A stretch of DNA of 64,000 bases from Corynebacterium halotolerans. Its GTDB lineage: Bacteria; Actinomycetota; Actinomycetes; Mycobacteriales; Mycobacteriaceae. The notes below the pieces were generated by a model. It saw nothing but the letters and a program-made list of their open reading frames with translations, did not search any database and was not told where the DNA came from. This document shows, piece after piece, positions 24,032 through 32,782 of this stretch. The number at the start of each line of letters is the position of its first letter. Positions within the stretch are counted from its first letter, which is position 1. The stretch is from assembly GCF_001056295.1 (NCBI RefSeq), contig NZ_JVMD01000020.1:186001-250000 (forward strand), read 5' to 3'. The position numbers were made by a program, and so were the translations under genes.

Positions 24032-27000
24032 TCACAGCTCCCTGACCAGCTCGGCGAGGTCGTCGTCGCGCCGGTGCCGGAAGCGGGAGACGGTCTTTCG
24101 GCGTGCCGCATCAGCGGGCAGCCCCATGGCCTCGTTGACGGCGGCGAGCACCTCGTCGACGTCCGTGGCGTCGCACACGTCGTCCAGTCCCGTGGCGTTG
24201 AGGAGCTCGGCGACGCCCGTGAGCCCGTCCCGGCGAGGCGTCGCCGGCACGACGTCGAACTCGTCGCCGAAGACCAGCCACACCCGATCCCCCTCGGCGC
24301 ACCCGAGGTCCTCCATGAAGCGCGAGACGGTGCCCGTCGAGGTCGAGACTCCCGACCACGAGAGCCGCTGCGGGCCAAGCCGGCTCGGCAACTCCGCGGC
24401 CTGCCCGTACCGCAGCCCGTGCACGGCCACCACGCCGCCGGGCACCCCGGTCCCCGAACCGCGGAGATGATCGCGTGTGACGGTGACCAGCAGGCTCCAC
24501 GCGCCGTCGCGCAGGTACAGCGCCTTCGACTCTTCGGGCGTGGCATCGATGTCGACCTCGTCGAGGTCCTCGGCCAGGCGCACCATGCCATCGGCCACGG
24601 AGAACTCGGGCGTCGCGGCGTAGGCGTGGACCGACCCGGGCTTCACGCCCAGCTCGGCGGCTTCGGCGGCCAGCCCGTCCAGCGGCACCTCGCCCGAGTC
24701 GGATTCCGCGATCCGGCGTTTGATGAAGTCGACGATCGACGTCCACTCCTCCATCTCCCATTCGGCGAGCGCCCACGTGTCGACGGCGCAGCGCCGCGTC
24801 AGATCGGAGACGGACAGGGCGTTGACGATGGAGCGGGGCGACCGATCCGGGATCAGCTCCGTCAGCTGGTCGGTGGTCAGGGGTTCGCCCGCCAGCGCCA
24901 ACTCGGTGGCGGCGCGTTCCGGGATGCTGCCGATCCCGGTCAGGATCATCCCATCGCGGATTTCGCACCTGGTCGTCGCGGCCAGGCGCGCGGCCAGCGT
25001 GTCCCCGCGGAGTCCGACGGCTTCGGCGACCTCGGCCACGCCCGCGATCCCGTGGCGGTCGGCGTTCGCCGCCAACGCCGCCGCGATCCGGTCGTCCACG
25101 TCCCCGGCGAGCAGCCAGCCCTCGTCCACGCGCCACTCGGGGGCGCCGTCGTCCGCGGTCAGCGGCAGCAGATCCAGCAGCGTCGAATTCGCGCAGTCCG
25201 GGTACCGCCGGAGGCCCGGCAGCGCGGCCGCGATTTCCTCGACGGGCGCGCACGGGCCGAAACGGTGCGCGACGGCGGCCTGAACGAGCCCGCACGCGGA
25301 TCCCGCCTCGCGGAGATCACGGCGGAGCGCCGCCTCCAGCTGCCGGATGCGCTCGCGCGTCACCCCGAAATCCTCCCCGAGCTCGGCGAGCGTTTTGCCG
25401 TCCATGATGCGCCCATCGAGGATCGCCGCCCGCCTGAGATCGTCCACCCCGACGGCACGATCGATCTCGGCCAGCGCGCGGCCGATGACCCGCTCGGCCG
25501 GGTCCCCCACGGCCTCCAGGGCGTCGCGCACGATCTCCGGCAGGGCGGCGGGCGGCTCCTTTTCGCTTGACGACGGCCACCCGCCGACCAGCGCGGCCCA
25601 CCCCGCCACGATGTCGGCGGGATCCAGTTCGTCCGCGGCGACGCCCTCGGGTTCCCCGTCCACGCCGTAGAAATCCGAGGCGACGTCCGGGGTTTCCGGG
25701 TGGCCGTCGAGAAGCTCCGCGTCATCGATGGCCTGGAGCACCGTCGCGTAGACGAACGACCGAACCTTCACCCGGCCGACGTGGCGCAGATCCCGGAGGT
25801 CCTCCACCGAAGCGGCGAGAGGTTCCGGGTACGCGGTGAACCAGGTCATGGTGGTCTTCAGGCCGACGTCGACCCCTTCCGGCCGGGTGGCGGGGTCGAG
25901 CACCGGCGACATGGCGTGCAGCGGAGCATCGGCGCGCGACGACAGCCACGTTTCGACGATGTCCGACGCATCGGCCACGCGGTGCGGGACATCGGCCGAC
26001 CAGGGGAAAAGCCGCCCGAGGTCGAGGACCGCCGCGTCCGCCGAGTCCGCCGCGTCCGCCGAGTCGACGGCCGGCGTGGCCGCGATGTCCTCCGCGGCTT
26101 CTCCTTCGCCACGTTCGCCGGGCTCCCGGGTCTCCCCGGTCTCCTCGGTCTCCCCGGGCGCCGGCATCGCGGCGAGGGCCTTCGCGAATTCGCGCTCGCC
26201 GATGATCGGCACCCCGATCTCGCGGGCCTTCTTCGCTTTGCCGGACCTCGATTCGACGTCGGCGGCGACGAGGACCCGGCTGCGCCTGCACACCCCGCCC
26301 ACGTCGAGCCCCGCTTCGGTGGCGCGGCGCTCCCATTCTTCGCGGGAAATGGCCATCGCACCGGTGAACGTGACCCGGTCGCCCGGCCGCAGGACGACGT
26401 CGACGAGCTCGCCGCCGGACTCTTCATCGTCGGCTTCTGCGCTTTCGCCGTCCCCGTCCCGGCTGACGACGCGCCACTGCCCGAGGGGTTCGGCCAGCCA
26501 CACCGACGCCGCCGCGCGGCCGACGGACAGTTCGTCGGCGATGGTCAGCAGCCGTTCCCGCTCTTCCGGGGTCACGACGCCATCGGCCCACGCCTCGATC
26601 GAGACCTGCTTGAGGTACTGCTCGTGGAGGGCGGCGACGTCGTCGTCGGAAAGCTCCAATTGATGCGCCGCATCCAGCAGGCGCGCGATTTCATCGGCGT
26701 CGAGGCGGTCATCGACCATCGCGTCGGCGAGGAGCCCCATGTACTCGTCGGCGGCCTCGTCCCCGATGCCCGGGGCGGCGGCCGTGATGCGGCGCATCCA
26801 GTCGTCGGACTCGGCTTCGGCGTCCTCGTCGACGGCGAACAAGCCGTCGTCACGCACCAGCAGCGGCGCGGTCGACGCGGGCAGCACCGCGAGGTCGAAG
26901 TCGTCGAACCGGAGGGGCTCGACGTACTCGAGGTCGGCGGCCATCCACGGGAGCAGGTGCTCGAGCAGGTGCGCGGTGGCGTCGGCGTCGGACAGCGCGG

Positions 27001-27445
27001 AATGCGCGGCGCCGTTCGCCACTCCGATGCTGTCCAGGCACGCGGAGAGCTTGTACGAGGGGCCCGGCAGGATGTTCTTCGCCGCCGCCACCGTGTCCAG
27101 CAGCCACGCGCCGGATTCGGGCAGCTCCAGTCCGGCGCGCGCGAATTCGAGGGCCAGGAACCGCTTCTCGAACGATGCGTTGTGGGCGACGATGACACGG
27201 CCGTTGAGCAGGTCCGCCACGCGCAACGCGACGTCCTCGAACAGCGGGGCGTCGACGAGATCCGACGGGGAAATGCCGTGGACGAAGCCGTTGTCGAAAC
27301 CGCGGTTCGGCTGGACCAGCGTGCGCCAGCGCTTCTGCACCTTGCCGGCGGAGTCCGTCAGCACCACCCCGATTTCGATGATCCTGTCCGAGTTGGAGAA
27401 TCCGGTGGTCTCCAGGTCGATGACGGCAAAGGAGTGGTCGCTCAT
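24032..27445 (-). CDS. Large fusion: DnaQ-type exonuclease, TerB-like, BRCT and sigma-region-4-like HTH domains
   Basis: This 1137-residue cytoplasmic protein carries several domains. Residues 1-170 form a DEDDh 3'-5' exonuclease: VIDLETTGFSNSDRIIEIG, IVAHNASFEKRFL and HSALSDADATAHLLEHL give the acidic residues and His. Residues about 200-320 are acidic and helical, resembling a TerB-like domain. About 350-430 is a BRCT domain (GDRVTFTGAM ... SRVLVAADVESRSGKAKKAREIGVPIIGEREF). About 675-710 is a sigma-70 region-4-like HTH (KTLAELGEDFGVTRERIRQLE). Winged-helix-like segments follow to about 950, and the last 110 residues form an unrecognised domain. DnaQ-BRCT proteins occur in actinobacteria, but the overall role is unknown; DNA repair or defence is inferred. 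The start at 27445 was chosen because it directly precedes the first catalytic strand. Confidence 0.85.
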   Translation of the reverse strand: MSDHSFAVIDLETTGFSNSDRIIEIGVVLTDSAGKVQKRWRTLVQPNRGFDNGFVHGISPSDLVDAPLFEDVALRVADLLNGRVIVAHNASFEKRFLALEFARAGLELPESGAWLLDTVAAAKNILPGPSYKLSACLDSIGVANGAAHSALSDADATAHLLEHLLPWMAADLEYVEPLRFDDFDLAVLPASTAPLLVRDDGLFAVDEDAEAESDDWMRRITAAAPGIGDEAADEYMGLLADAMVDDRLDADEIARLLDAAHQLELSDDDVAALHEQYLKQVSIEAWADGVVTPEERERLLTIADELSVGRAAASVWLAEPLGQWRVVSRDGDGESAEADDEESGGELVDVVLRPGDRVTFTGAMAISREEWERRATEAGLDVGGVCRRSRVLVAADVESRSGKAKKAREIGVPIIGEREFAKALAAMPAPGETEETGETREPGERGEGEAAEDIAATPAVDSADAADSADAAVLDLGRLFPWSADVPHRVADASDIVETWLSSRADAPLHAMSPVLDPATRPEGVDVGLKTTMTWFTAYPEPLAASVEDLRDLRHVGRVKVRSFVYATVLQAIDDAELLDGHPETPDVASDFYGVDGEPEGVAADELDPADIVAGWAALVGGWPSSSEKEPPAALPEIVRDALEAVGDPAERVIGRALAEIDRAVGVDDLRRAAILDGRIMDGKTLAELGEDFGVTRERIRQLEAALRRDLREAGSACGLVQAAVAHRFGPCAPVEEIAAALPGLRRYPDCANSTLLDLLPLTADDGAPEWRVDEGWLLAGDVDDRIAAALAANADRHGIAGVAEVAEAVGLRGDTLAARLAATTRCEIRDGMILTGIGSIPERAATELALAGEPLTTDQLTELIPDRSPRSIVNALSVSDLTRRCAVDTWALAEWEMEEWTSIVDFIKRRIAESDSGEVPLDGLAAEAAELGVKPGSVHAYAATPEFSVADGMVRLAEDLDEVDIDATPEESKALYLRDGAWSLLVTVTRDHLRGSGTGVPGGVVAVHGLRYGQAAELPSRLGPQRLSWSGVSTSTGTVSRFMEDLGCAEGDRVWLVFGDEFDVVPATPRRDGLTGVAELLNATGLDDVCDATDVDEVLAAVNEAMGLPADAARRKTVSRFRHRRDDDLAELVREL

Positions 27446-27625
27446 GTCGGGCCTCGGCTGCTTCTCGCGGGGACGGTGCGGGCCAATGATGAAATGGCCG
27501 GGACTTCCGGTTATATCCCACCCCACGCTCCCGGGCAGCGGTGCGCGGGCCCGGACGGGGGCACGTGAATTCACCTAACCTGGCGGTATCCAAGTCATCG
27601 ATGCGACCGAGCAAGGACGTATGCC

Positions 27626-29476
27626 ATGGGTTTCGAAACGCCCCAGTACCCCCTCTCGGATCTCCTGCGGAAAGTCGAAACCGGCGAGATCCAGCTTCCC
27701 GATTTCCAGCGCGGCTACAAGTGGGACGAAGAGCGAATCCGGGCTTTGCTCATCACCGTTCTCCGCGGTTACCCGATGGGCTCCCTGATGGCTCTCGACA
27801 CCGCCAACTCCATGGTCCGGTTCAAGCCGCGCCCGATCACCGGAGCGCCCCCGGAGGCAGCCAAAAACGAGCCGTCGCTCTTGATCTTGGACGGGCAGCA
27901 ACGGCTCACCTCGCTCTTCCAGTCTCTGTGGGGCGACGGGATAGTCGAAACCGAAACGGACCGCCGAAAGAAGGTCCAGCGCAGGTACTTCCTCGACCTC
28001 AACAAGGCGCTCGAATCCGAGGAAATCCCCGACGATGCCGTGTTCATGACTCCGCCCGACGGTGTGATCCGCTCGAATTTCAACCGCGACATCGACCTCG
28101 ATCTATCGACGGAGGACAAGTGGATCGAGCATCTATGCGTCCCCATGTCCTCCATCTTCTCGGGAACGATTCACTCGGTGTTGGCGAAGGTAGCAGCCTC
28201 CGAGGGAAACGCGGAACTGCAGACCAAGTTTTCGAACCGAATCATGAATCCCCTCATGCAATACCGGCTGCCGGCCATCAAACTCGACAGAGAAACGCCG
28301 AAGGGCGCCGTGGCGACCGTTTTCGAGAAGGTGAATACGGGCGGGCTGCCCCTCAACGTCTTTGAGTTGCTGACGGCGACGTTCGCCGGTGACGGGGACT
28401 ACTTCGAGGAGCACGGACACGATTTCCGGCTCGTCGACGATTGGAAGAAGACGGAAGAAATTCTCCGATCCAGCCCGGTTCTGGAGTACGTGGGCCGATC
28501 CGAGTTCCTGACCGCGGTGACGCTGCTGGTGAACCACGACCGCCCCGGTCGCACTTCCGCACGACGGGAGGACATCCTTCGCCTCGATCTACGTGATTAC
28601 GTCGCGGCGGCGGATCGGATCCGGGGCGCGCTCAAATGGGTCGCCGCCTTCCTCAAGCGCAACAGGATCCACACCGCATTCGACATCCCCTACGGGACCC
28701 AGCTGATTCCGCTGCTCACGATCCGCGCGATTCTCGGTGAACGGGCCGATATCCACGGAGTTTTCGAGCGGATTTCCCAGTGGTACTGGTGCGGCGTGTT
28801 GGGCGAGATGTACGGAAGCACCACGGAAACCCGTTTCGCCTGGGACGTCGATGAGGTACCCGAATGGGCCACCGATGAAACCGGCGAGGTTCCTCTGCCA
28901 CACACGATCAAGCAGTCCAGTTTCGTGGAGTCCCGCCTGGTCAGCCTGAAAACCCGCAACGCTGCCGCATACAAGGGGATATACGCCCTGCTCATGCAGC
29001 ACGAATGCCAGGACTGGGCGACCGCCCGGAACTTCAACGACGCGACGTTCCTGGACCTGGACGTTGACATCCACCACGTATTCCCCCGCAAGTGGTGCGA
29101 CGACAAGGGCATTGACCCGCACCTCCGGGACAGCATCGTCAACAAGACTCCGCTGGGTCGGGCCACGAACATTGCGATTGGCGGATCGTCTCCTCAGGAT
29201 TACGTGCCGAAACTTGAAAAGCGGGCGCGGCTAGATTCCGAGAAGCTGGACGCCATCATCGCGTCACATCAGATCGCCCCCGAAACACTGCGCAACGCGG
29301 ACTTCGTCAGCTTCTTCACCGACCGTCGCCGCCGCATCCTCGCATTGGTGGAAGGTGCGATGGGCAAGCCCGCCCAGCGCGACATCGACGACACCGAACT
29401 CTTGGGAGGCCTCGAGGGCCCCGCAGAATTCGAGGAAGAAAACGGGGACACCACTTCGCCGACCCTCCCCGCCTAG
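27626..29476 (+). CDS. DUF262/HNH-nuclease protein (GmrSD-like)
   Basis: This 616-residue protein combines an N-terminal DUF262 (ParB/GmrS-like) domain with a C-terminal HNH (DUF1524/GmrD-like) domain. DUF262 hallmarks are IQLPDFQRGYKWDEERIRALL and LLILDGQQRLTSLFQ, with the DGQQR nucleotide-binding signature at about residues 92-96. The HNH core is DIHHVFPRKWCDD at about 490, followed by DSIVNKTPLGRATNIAIGG. GmrSD-type proteins restrict modified phage DNA, but many relatives are uncharacterised. RBS AAGGACG is 4 nt before the ATG. Codon third positions are visibly less G/C-biased than in neighbours, suggesting horizontal acquisition. It is divergent from the exonuclease fusion, 180 bp apart. 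Confidence 0.9.
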   Translation: MGFETPQYPLSDLLRKVETGEIQLPDFQRGYKWDEERIRALLITVLRGYPMGSLMALDTANSMVRFKPRPITGAPPEAAKNEPSLLILDGQQRLTSLFQSLWGDGIVETETDRRKKVQRRYFLDLNKALESEEIPDDAVFMTPPDGVIRSNFNRDIDLDLSTEDKWIEHLCVPMSSIFSGTIHSVLAKVAASEGNAELQTKFSNRIMNPLMQYRLPAIKLDRETPKGAVATVFEKVNTGGLPLNVFELLTATFAGDGDYFEEHGHDFRLVDDWKKTEEILRSSPVLEYVGRSEFLTAVTLLVNHDRPGRTSARREDILRLDLRDYVAAADRIRGALKWVAAFLKRNRIHTAFDIPYGTQLIPLLTIRAILGERADIHGVFERISQWYWCGVLGEMYGSTTETRFAWDVDEVPEWATDETGEVPLPHTIKQSSFVESRLVSLKTRNAAAYKGIYALLMQHECQDWATARNFNDATFLDLDVDIHHVFPRKWCDDKGIDPHLRDSIVNKTPLGRATNIAIGGSSPQDYVPKLEKRARLDSEKLDAIIASHQIAPETLRNADFVSFFTDRRRRILALVEGAMGKPAQRDIDDTELLGGLEGPAEFEEENGDTTSPTLPA

Positions 29477-29550
29477 CTGCTGTGCCTCGGCGGGTTGCGA
29501 ACAGCGCCGGCCGGCGAATCGCAGCACCGGGCGCAGCGCACCCGCTCATT

Positions 29551-29657
29551 AACCCACCCCGAACCCGCATAACCCCCCGTCATGACAGGTGGGTTTCACA
29601 ATTCGGGGTGGGTTAGCGACGGAGGTTGTGGTGGCGAAGCGCAATTCGGGGTGGGTT
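29551..29657. repeat. Nested palindromic repeat R1, copy c with extra half-site
   Basis: Left arm AACCCACCCCGAA (29551-29563) pairs with TTCGGGGTGGGTT (29602-29614). The inner stem is partly decayed (CCCCCCGTCATGACAGGTGGG). A second right-arm copy AATTCGGGGTGGGTT lies at 29643-29657. It lies downstream of the DUF262 gene. Confidence 0.8.
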
Positions 29658-29760
29658 GGCCAAAGGGGCCGCGGCCGACGGGCCCGGCCTCGCCGGGATC
29701 GCGGAAAACAGCGGGCGATTGGATCGTGGCGGCGCCTCTGCAGCGTCGGTACCGTCGGCG

Positions 29761-30966
29761 ATGATGAGCGACATTAACCAGACCTCAGCCACCTCCGACG
29801 CCCCCTTCCGCTTCGCCGTCGTCGGCGTCGGCCAGATCTCGCAGCAGGCGTTCATTCCCGCGCTGCGCAGCCTGTCCGATGCCGTGATCGCCGCCCTGGT
29901 GACCGGCTCGGACGAGAAGGCGCGGGCCGTCGCCGACCGCGAAGGGGCCGGCGCCGCACCCGACGACGATCCGGGCACCGACGGCCGGGCCACCGCCGAC
30001 GACGTCGCCGTCTACGCCTACGACGAATTCCCGCAGATGCTCGAGCGCGGCGACATCGACGGCATCTACGTGGCCACGCCGGTGTTCCGGCACCGCGAGT
30101 TCGCCGAGCCCGCCCTCGACGCCGGCATCCCGGTGCTGCTGGAGAAGCCGATGGCCGACTCCGTGGCGGACTGCGAGGCGATGATCGCCGCCTCCGAACG
30201 CACGGGCGCGACGCTGATGGTCGCCTACCGCATGCACCAGGACGCCTACATGGTCGAGCTGGCGGACATGGTCGCCCGCGGCGCCATCGGCGACACCCGC
30301 ACGTTCACTTCGACGTTCAGCCACGACATCGCCGAGGGCAATCACCGCGGCCACTCCGGTTTCTGGGGCGGCCCGGTGCCCGATTTCGGCGCGTACCCGC
30401 TGAACATGGTGCGCCACCTCTTCCGCGCCGAACCCACGCACGTCCACGCCATGGGAGTCAGCTCGCGGGGCCGCAACTTCGATTTCCGGGACGGCGTCGG
30501 CGTCACGCTGCGCTTCCCCCGCGATCGCATCGCGCAGTACACGCTCAGCTACAACGGCGCGAACCTGGACACGTTCCAGCTGGTCGGCGCGAAGGGCACC
30601 ATCACGTCGGACTCCTGCTACGGCTTCGCGCCGGAACCGCCGCGCAACTGGACGCTGACCACGGACTGCGGCTCGCGGCGCCACGTCGCCGATTCCGTGG
30701 ACCAGTTCGCCGGCGAGACCCGCTACTTCATCGACTGCGTGCGCGCCGGCGTCCGCCCCGAGCCGGACGGGCGCGAAGGGCTGGCCGACGTGCGCATCTT
30801 CGCCGCCATCGAGGAGTCGCTGCGCCTGGGCCGCGAAGTCATCCTGCCGCCGCGGCAGTTCGGGCCGGGCCTGGGCCGCGACCAGATCCGGGCGATCCCG
30901 CCGCGGCCGGCCGATGAGATTCCGGGCGACGGCGACCTCGTCGACCAGACCCCGCAGGACCGTTGA
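29761..30966 (+). CDS. Gfo/Idh/MocA-family oxidoreductase
   Basis: This 401-residue NAD(P)-dependent dehydrogenase has an N-terminal Rossmann fold (RFAVVGVGQISQQAFIPAL), IDGIYVATPVFRHREFAEPALDAGIPVLLEKPMA with the EKP cofactor/catalytic signature, and MVAYRMHQDAYMVEL where the family has its catalytic His/Lys region. The middle and C-terminal beta-sheet domain follows (HSGFWGGPVPDFGAYPLN). It resembles glucose-fructose-oxidoreductase-like enzymes that act on sugars. A 40-residue Pro-rich C-terminal extension is present. Start is 29761 or 29764; no clear RBS is seen, so a leaderless transcript is possible. The substrate is unknown. Confidence 0.88.
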   Translation: MMSDINQTSATSDAPFRFAVVGVGQISQQAFIPALRSLSDAVIAALVTGSDEKARAVADREGAGAAPDDDPGTDGRATADDVAVYAYDEFPQMLERGDIDGIYVATPVFRHREFAEPALDAGIPVLLEKPMADSVADCEAMIAASERTGATLMVAYRMHQDAYMVELADMVARGAIGDTRTFTSTFSHDIAEGNHRGHSGFWGGPVPDFGAYPLNMVRHLFRAEPTHVHAMGVSSRGRNFDFRDGVGVTLRFPRDRIAQYTLSYNGANLDTFQLVGAKGTITSDSCYGFAPEPPRNWTLTTDCGSRRHVADSVDQFAGETRYFIDCVRAGVRPEPDGREGLADVRIFAAIEESLRLGREVILPPRQFGPGLGRDQIRAIPPRPADEIPGDGDLVDQTPQDR

Positions 30967-31091
30967 CCGCCTGAACCTTTCCTCCGCGCGGCTGCCGGAC
31001 AGCCAGCGCGTCAGTTGGGCGGCAGCGCGACAGTTGGACGGATGAAGGAAATCTGCAACGCTCCGCGTGCGGCTCCACTAGCGTTCGGGCC

Positions 31092-32006
31092 ATGAACGCT
31101 TCATCCCCCAAATCCAAGAATCCCGTACGCAAGGCCGCCGTCGCCGGGCTCATCGGCGCCGCGGGTCTGGCCGCCGCCTCCTCCGCCGGGCTCATCGGCC
31201 GCCCCGAGGCTCCCCGCGGGCCGCGGCGCGTCCTCATCACCGGCGCGGCGTCGGGTTTCGGCCTGGAACTGGCGAAGCTCTTCATCGCGCGCGGCGATCA
31301 CGTCATCGCGACGGATCTGCATGATGCGGCGAACGAGGCCGTCGCAAAGCTCGGCGACAACTGCACCTACCGCAAGCTGGACGTGACCTCCGACGAGGAC
31401 TGGGCCGCGGCGGCCGCCGAGGTCGGCGCGGTGGACGTGCTGGTGCTCAACGCCGGCATCGCGGTCGGCGGCGCGATCGAGAACGTCAGCATGGACACGT
31501 GGCACCGGGCGCTGGAGATCAACCTGCTCGGCGCGGTGCGCGGTTGCCGCGCGTTCGTGCCGCTGCTGCCGCGCGGTGCGCAGATCGTCATGACCGCTTC
31601 CAGCGCCGGCCTGGTCCACGCCTTCAAGATGTCCACGTACAACGCCACGAAGGCGGCCGTCGTCGCCCTGGCGGAGACCGTGGACTTCGAGCTGCGCGAC
31701 CGCGGCATCACCACGTCGGCCATTTGCCCGCAGTTCTTCCGGTCGAACCTGGCCAGCTCGCTGAGCGGCGACGACGCCGAGGCCGACGACTTCGCCCGCA
31801 CGCTGCTGACCAAGGCGCCCCTGACTGCCGCCGAGGTCGCCGAGCGGGCGATGAGGGGCATCGACGCCCGCCGCCAGGTGATCACCCCCGACCGCGGCGC
31901 GACCGTGAGCTGGTACTTCAAGCGTTTCGCGCGCCCGCTGTACCTGACGGTGATGCGCCGGGCGGGCGAGGACCCCCAGCGCCTGGGCAAGCTGCTGGGC
32001 AGGTAG
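31092..32006 (+). CDS. Short-chain dehydrogenase/reductase with N-terminal anchor
   Basis: This 304-residue classical SDR has the cofactor motif ITGAASGFG at about residue 49, NAG in VLNAGIAVGG, and the catalytic Ser and YxxxK in TASSAGLVHAFKMSTYNATKAAVVAL. A hydrophobic N-terminal stretch VAGLIGAAGLAAASSAGLIG before the Rossmann fold suggests a membrane anchor. The loop after PQFFRSNLASSL is typical of SDRs acting on bulky hydrophobic substrates. It ends 14 bp before a strong terminator and appears to be monocistronic. Confidence 0.9.
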   Translation: MNASSPKSKNPVRKAAVAGLIGAAGLAAASSAGLIGRPEAPRGPRRVLITGAASGFGLELAKLFIARGDHVIATDLHDAANEAVAKLGDNCTYRKLDVTSDEDWAAAAAEVGAVDVLVLNAGIAVGGAIENVSMDTWHRALEINLLGAVRGCRAFVPLLPRGAQIVMTASSAGLVHAFKMSTYNATKAAVVALAETVDFELRDRGITTSAICPQFFRSNLASSLSGDDAEADDFARTLLTKAPLTAAEVAERAMRGIDARRQVITPDRGATVSWYFKRFARPLYLTVMRRAGEDPQRLGKLLGR

Positions 32007-32019
32007 TTTCCGCTTGACG

Positions 32020-32059
32020 ACGACGCGGCGCCGGAGAAATCCGGCGCCGCGTCGTTTTT
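32020..32059 (+). terminator. Strong intrinsic terminator
   Basis: ACGACGCGGCGCCGGA at 32020-32035 pairs perfectly with 32040-32055 around a GAAA loop, followed by TTTT. It terminates the SDR transcript. Confidence 0.9.
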
Positions 32060-32144
32060 CGTCGTGGGAGCGGGACCGCCCGCGAAGGCGGAGCGGCTGC
32101 TCCGGCGAGCCTTTAACTCCAGCGGGGGCTACTTCAGCGGGGGT

Positions 32145-32621
32145 TTACTTCAGCGAGTCGATGATGGCGGTCATCATCTTGGTGGCCTCGGCCATGATGT
32201 CGTCGAGGCCTTCGACGCCGGCCATCTCGCCCATGGCGGAGGGGTTGAGGGCGGTGACGCGGATGGCGTCGCCGCCGTGGGCGAGGTCCTCGCGGACGAC
32301 GACGTTGCAGGGCATGACCAGCGAAATGTCGCGGGAGGCGTCGAGGGCCTGCGCGGCGAAGGTCGGGTTGCACGCGCCGAGGATGAGGATGCGCTCGATG
32401 TCGCGGTCGATCTTCTTCTTCAGCGTGGCGGTGACGTCGATTTCGGTGAGGACGCCGAAGCCGCCGTCGGCGATGGCCTGGCGGGTGCGGTCGGCGACCT
32501 CGTCGAAGTCGCCGTGGACGATGGTGCCGATGCCCATGCGCTCCGCGGCGTCGACGCCGGCGTGGGGGTCGGCGCCCTGGGTGTTGCCGGTGAAGTTCGG
32601 TCCTGCGGTGTTCTCGGCCAT
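32145..32621 (-). CDS. DUF302-domain protein
   Basis: This 158-residue cytoplasmic protein has the DUF302 signature: TRQAIADGGFGVLTEIDVTATLKKKI, then ILGACNPTFAAQALDASRDISLVMPCNVVVREDL. DUF302 proteins are small single-domain proteins often found beside thiol, sulphur or metal-stress genes; biochemistry is unclear. The single Cys in GACNP and that in MPCNV are conserved in the family. The start at 32621 (MAENTAGPN) has GGAG 6 nt upstream. A CsoR/CstR-type operator lies 54 bp before the start and is identical to one ahead of the rhodanese gene. Confidence 0.88.
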   Translation of the reverse strand: MAENTAGPNFTGNTQGADPHAGVDAAERMGIGTIVHGDFDEVADRTRQAIADGGFGVLTEIDVTATLKKKIDRDIERILILGACNPTFAAQALDASRDISLVMPCNVVVREDLAHGGDAIRVTALNPSAMGEMAGVEGLDDIMAEATKMMTAIIDSLK

Positions 32622-32674
32622 GATCGCTCCTTGTCCCGTCGCCGTCGGCGGCGACATGTCGGCTTGATGGCGCC

Positions 32675-32694
32675 CATCATACCCCCTAGGGCAT
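32675..32694. promoter_or_regulatory. CsoR/CstR-type operator upstream of DUF302 gene
   Basis: The 20-bp CATCATACCCCCTAGGGCAT contains a near-palindrome ATACCCCCTAGGG-AT of the C-run/G-run type used by CsoR-family repressors. The same 20 bp occurs at 50151-50170 before a rhodanese gene. No regulator gene of this family is in the window. Confidence 0.7.
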
Positions 32695-32782
32695 ACCGTG
32701 TCGAGGGTTCACCTGACGCCGTCGGACAAGCACCGCATGGGCACCCCGCGGACACCGCATGGGTACCGATCGGCCGAGGCGC

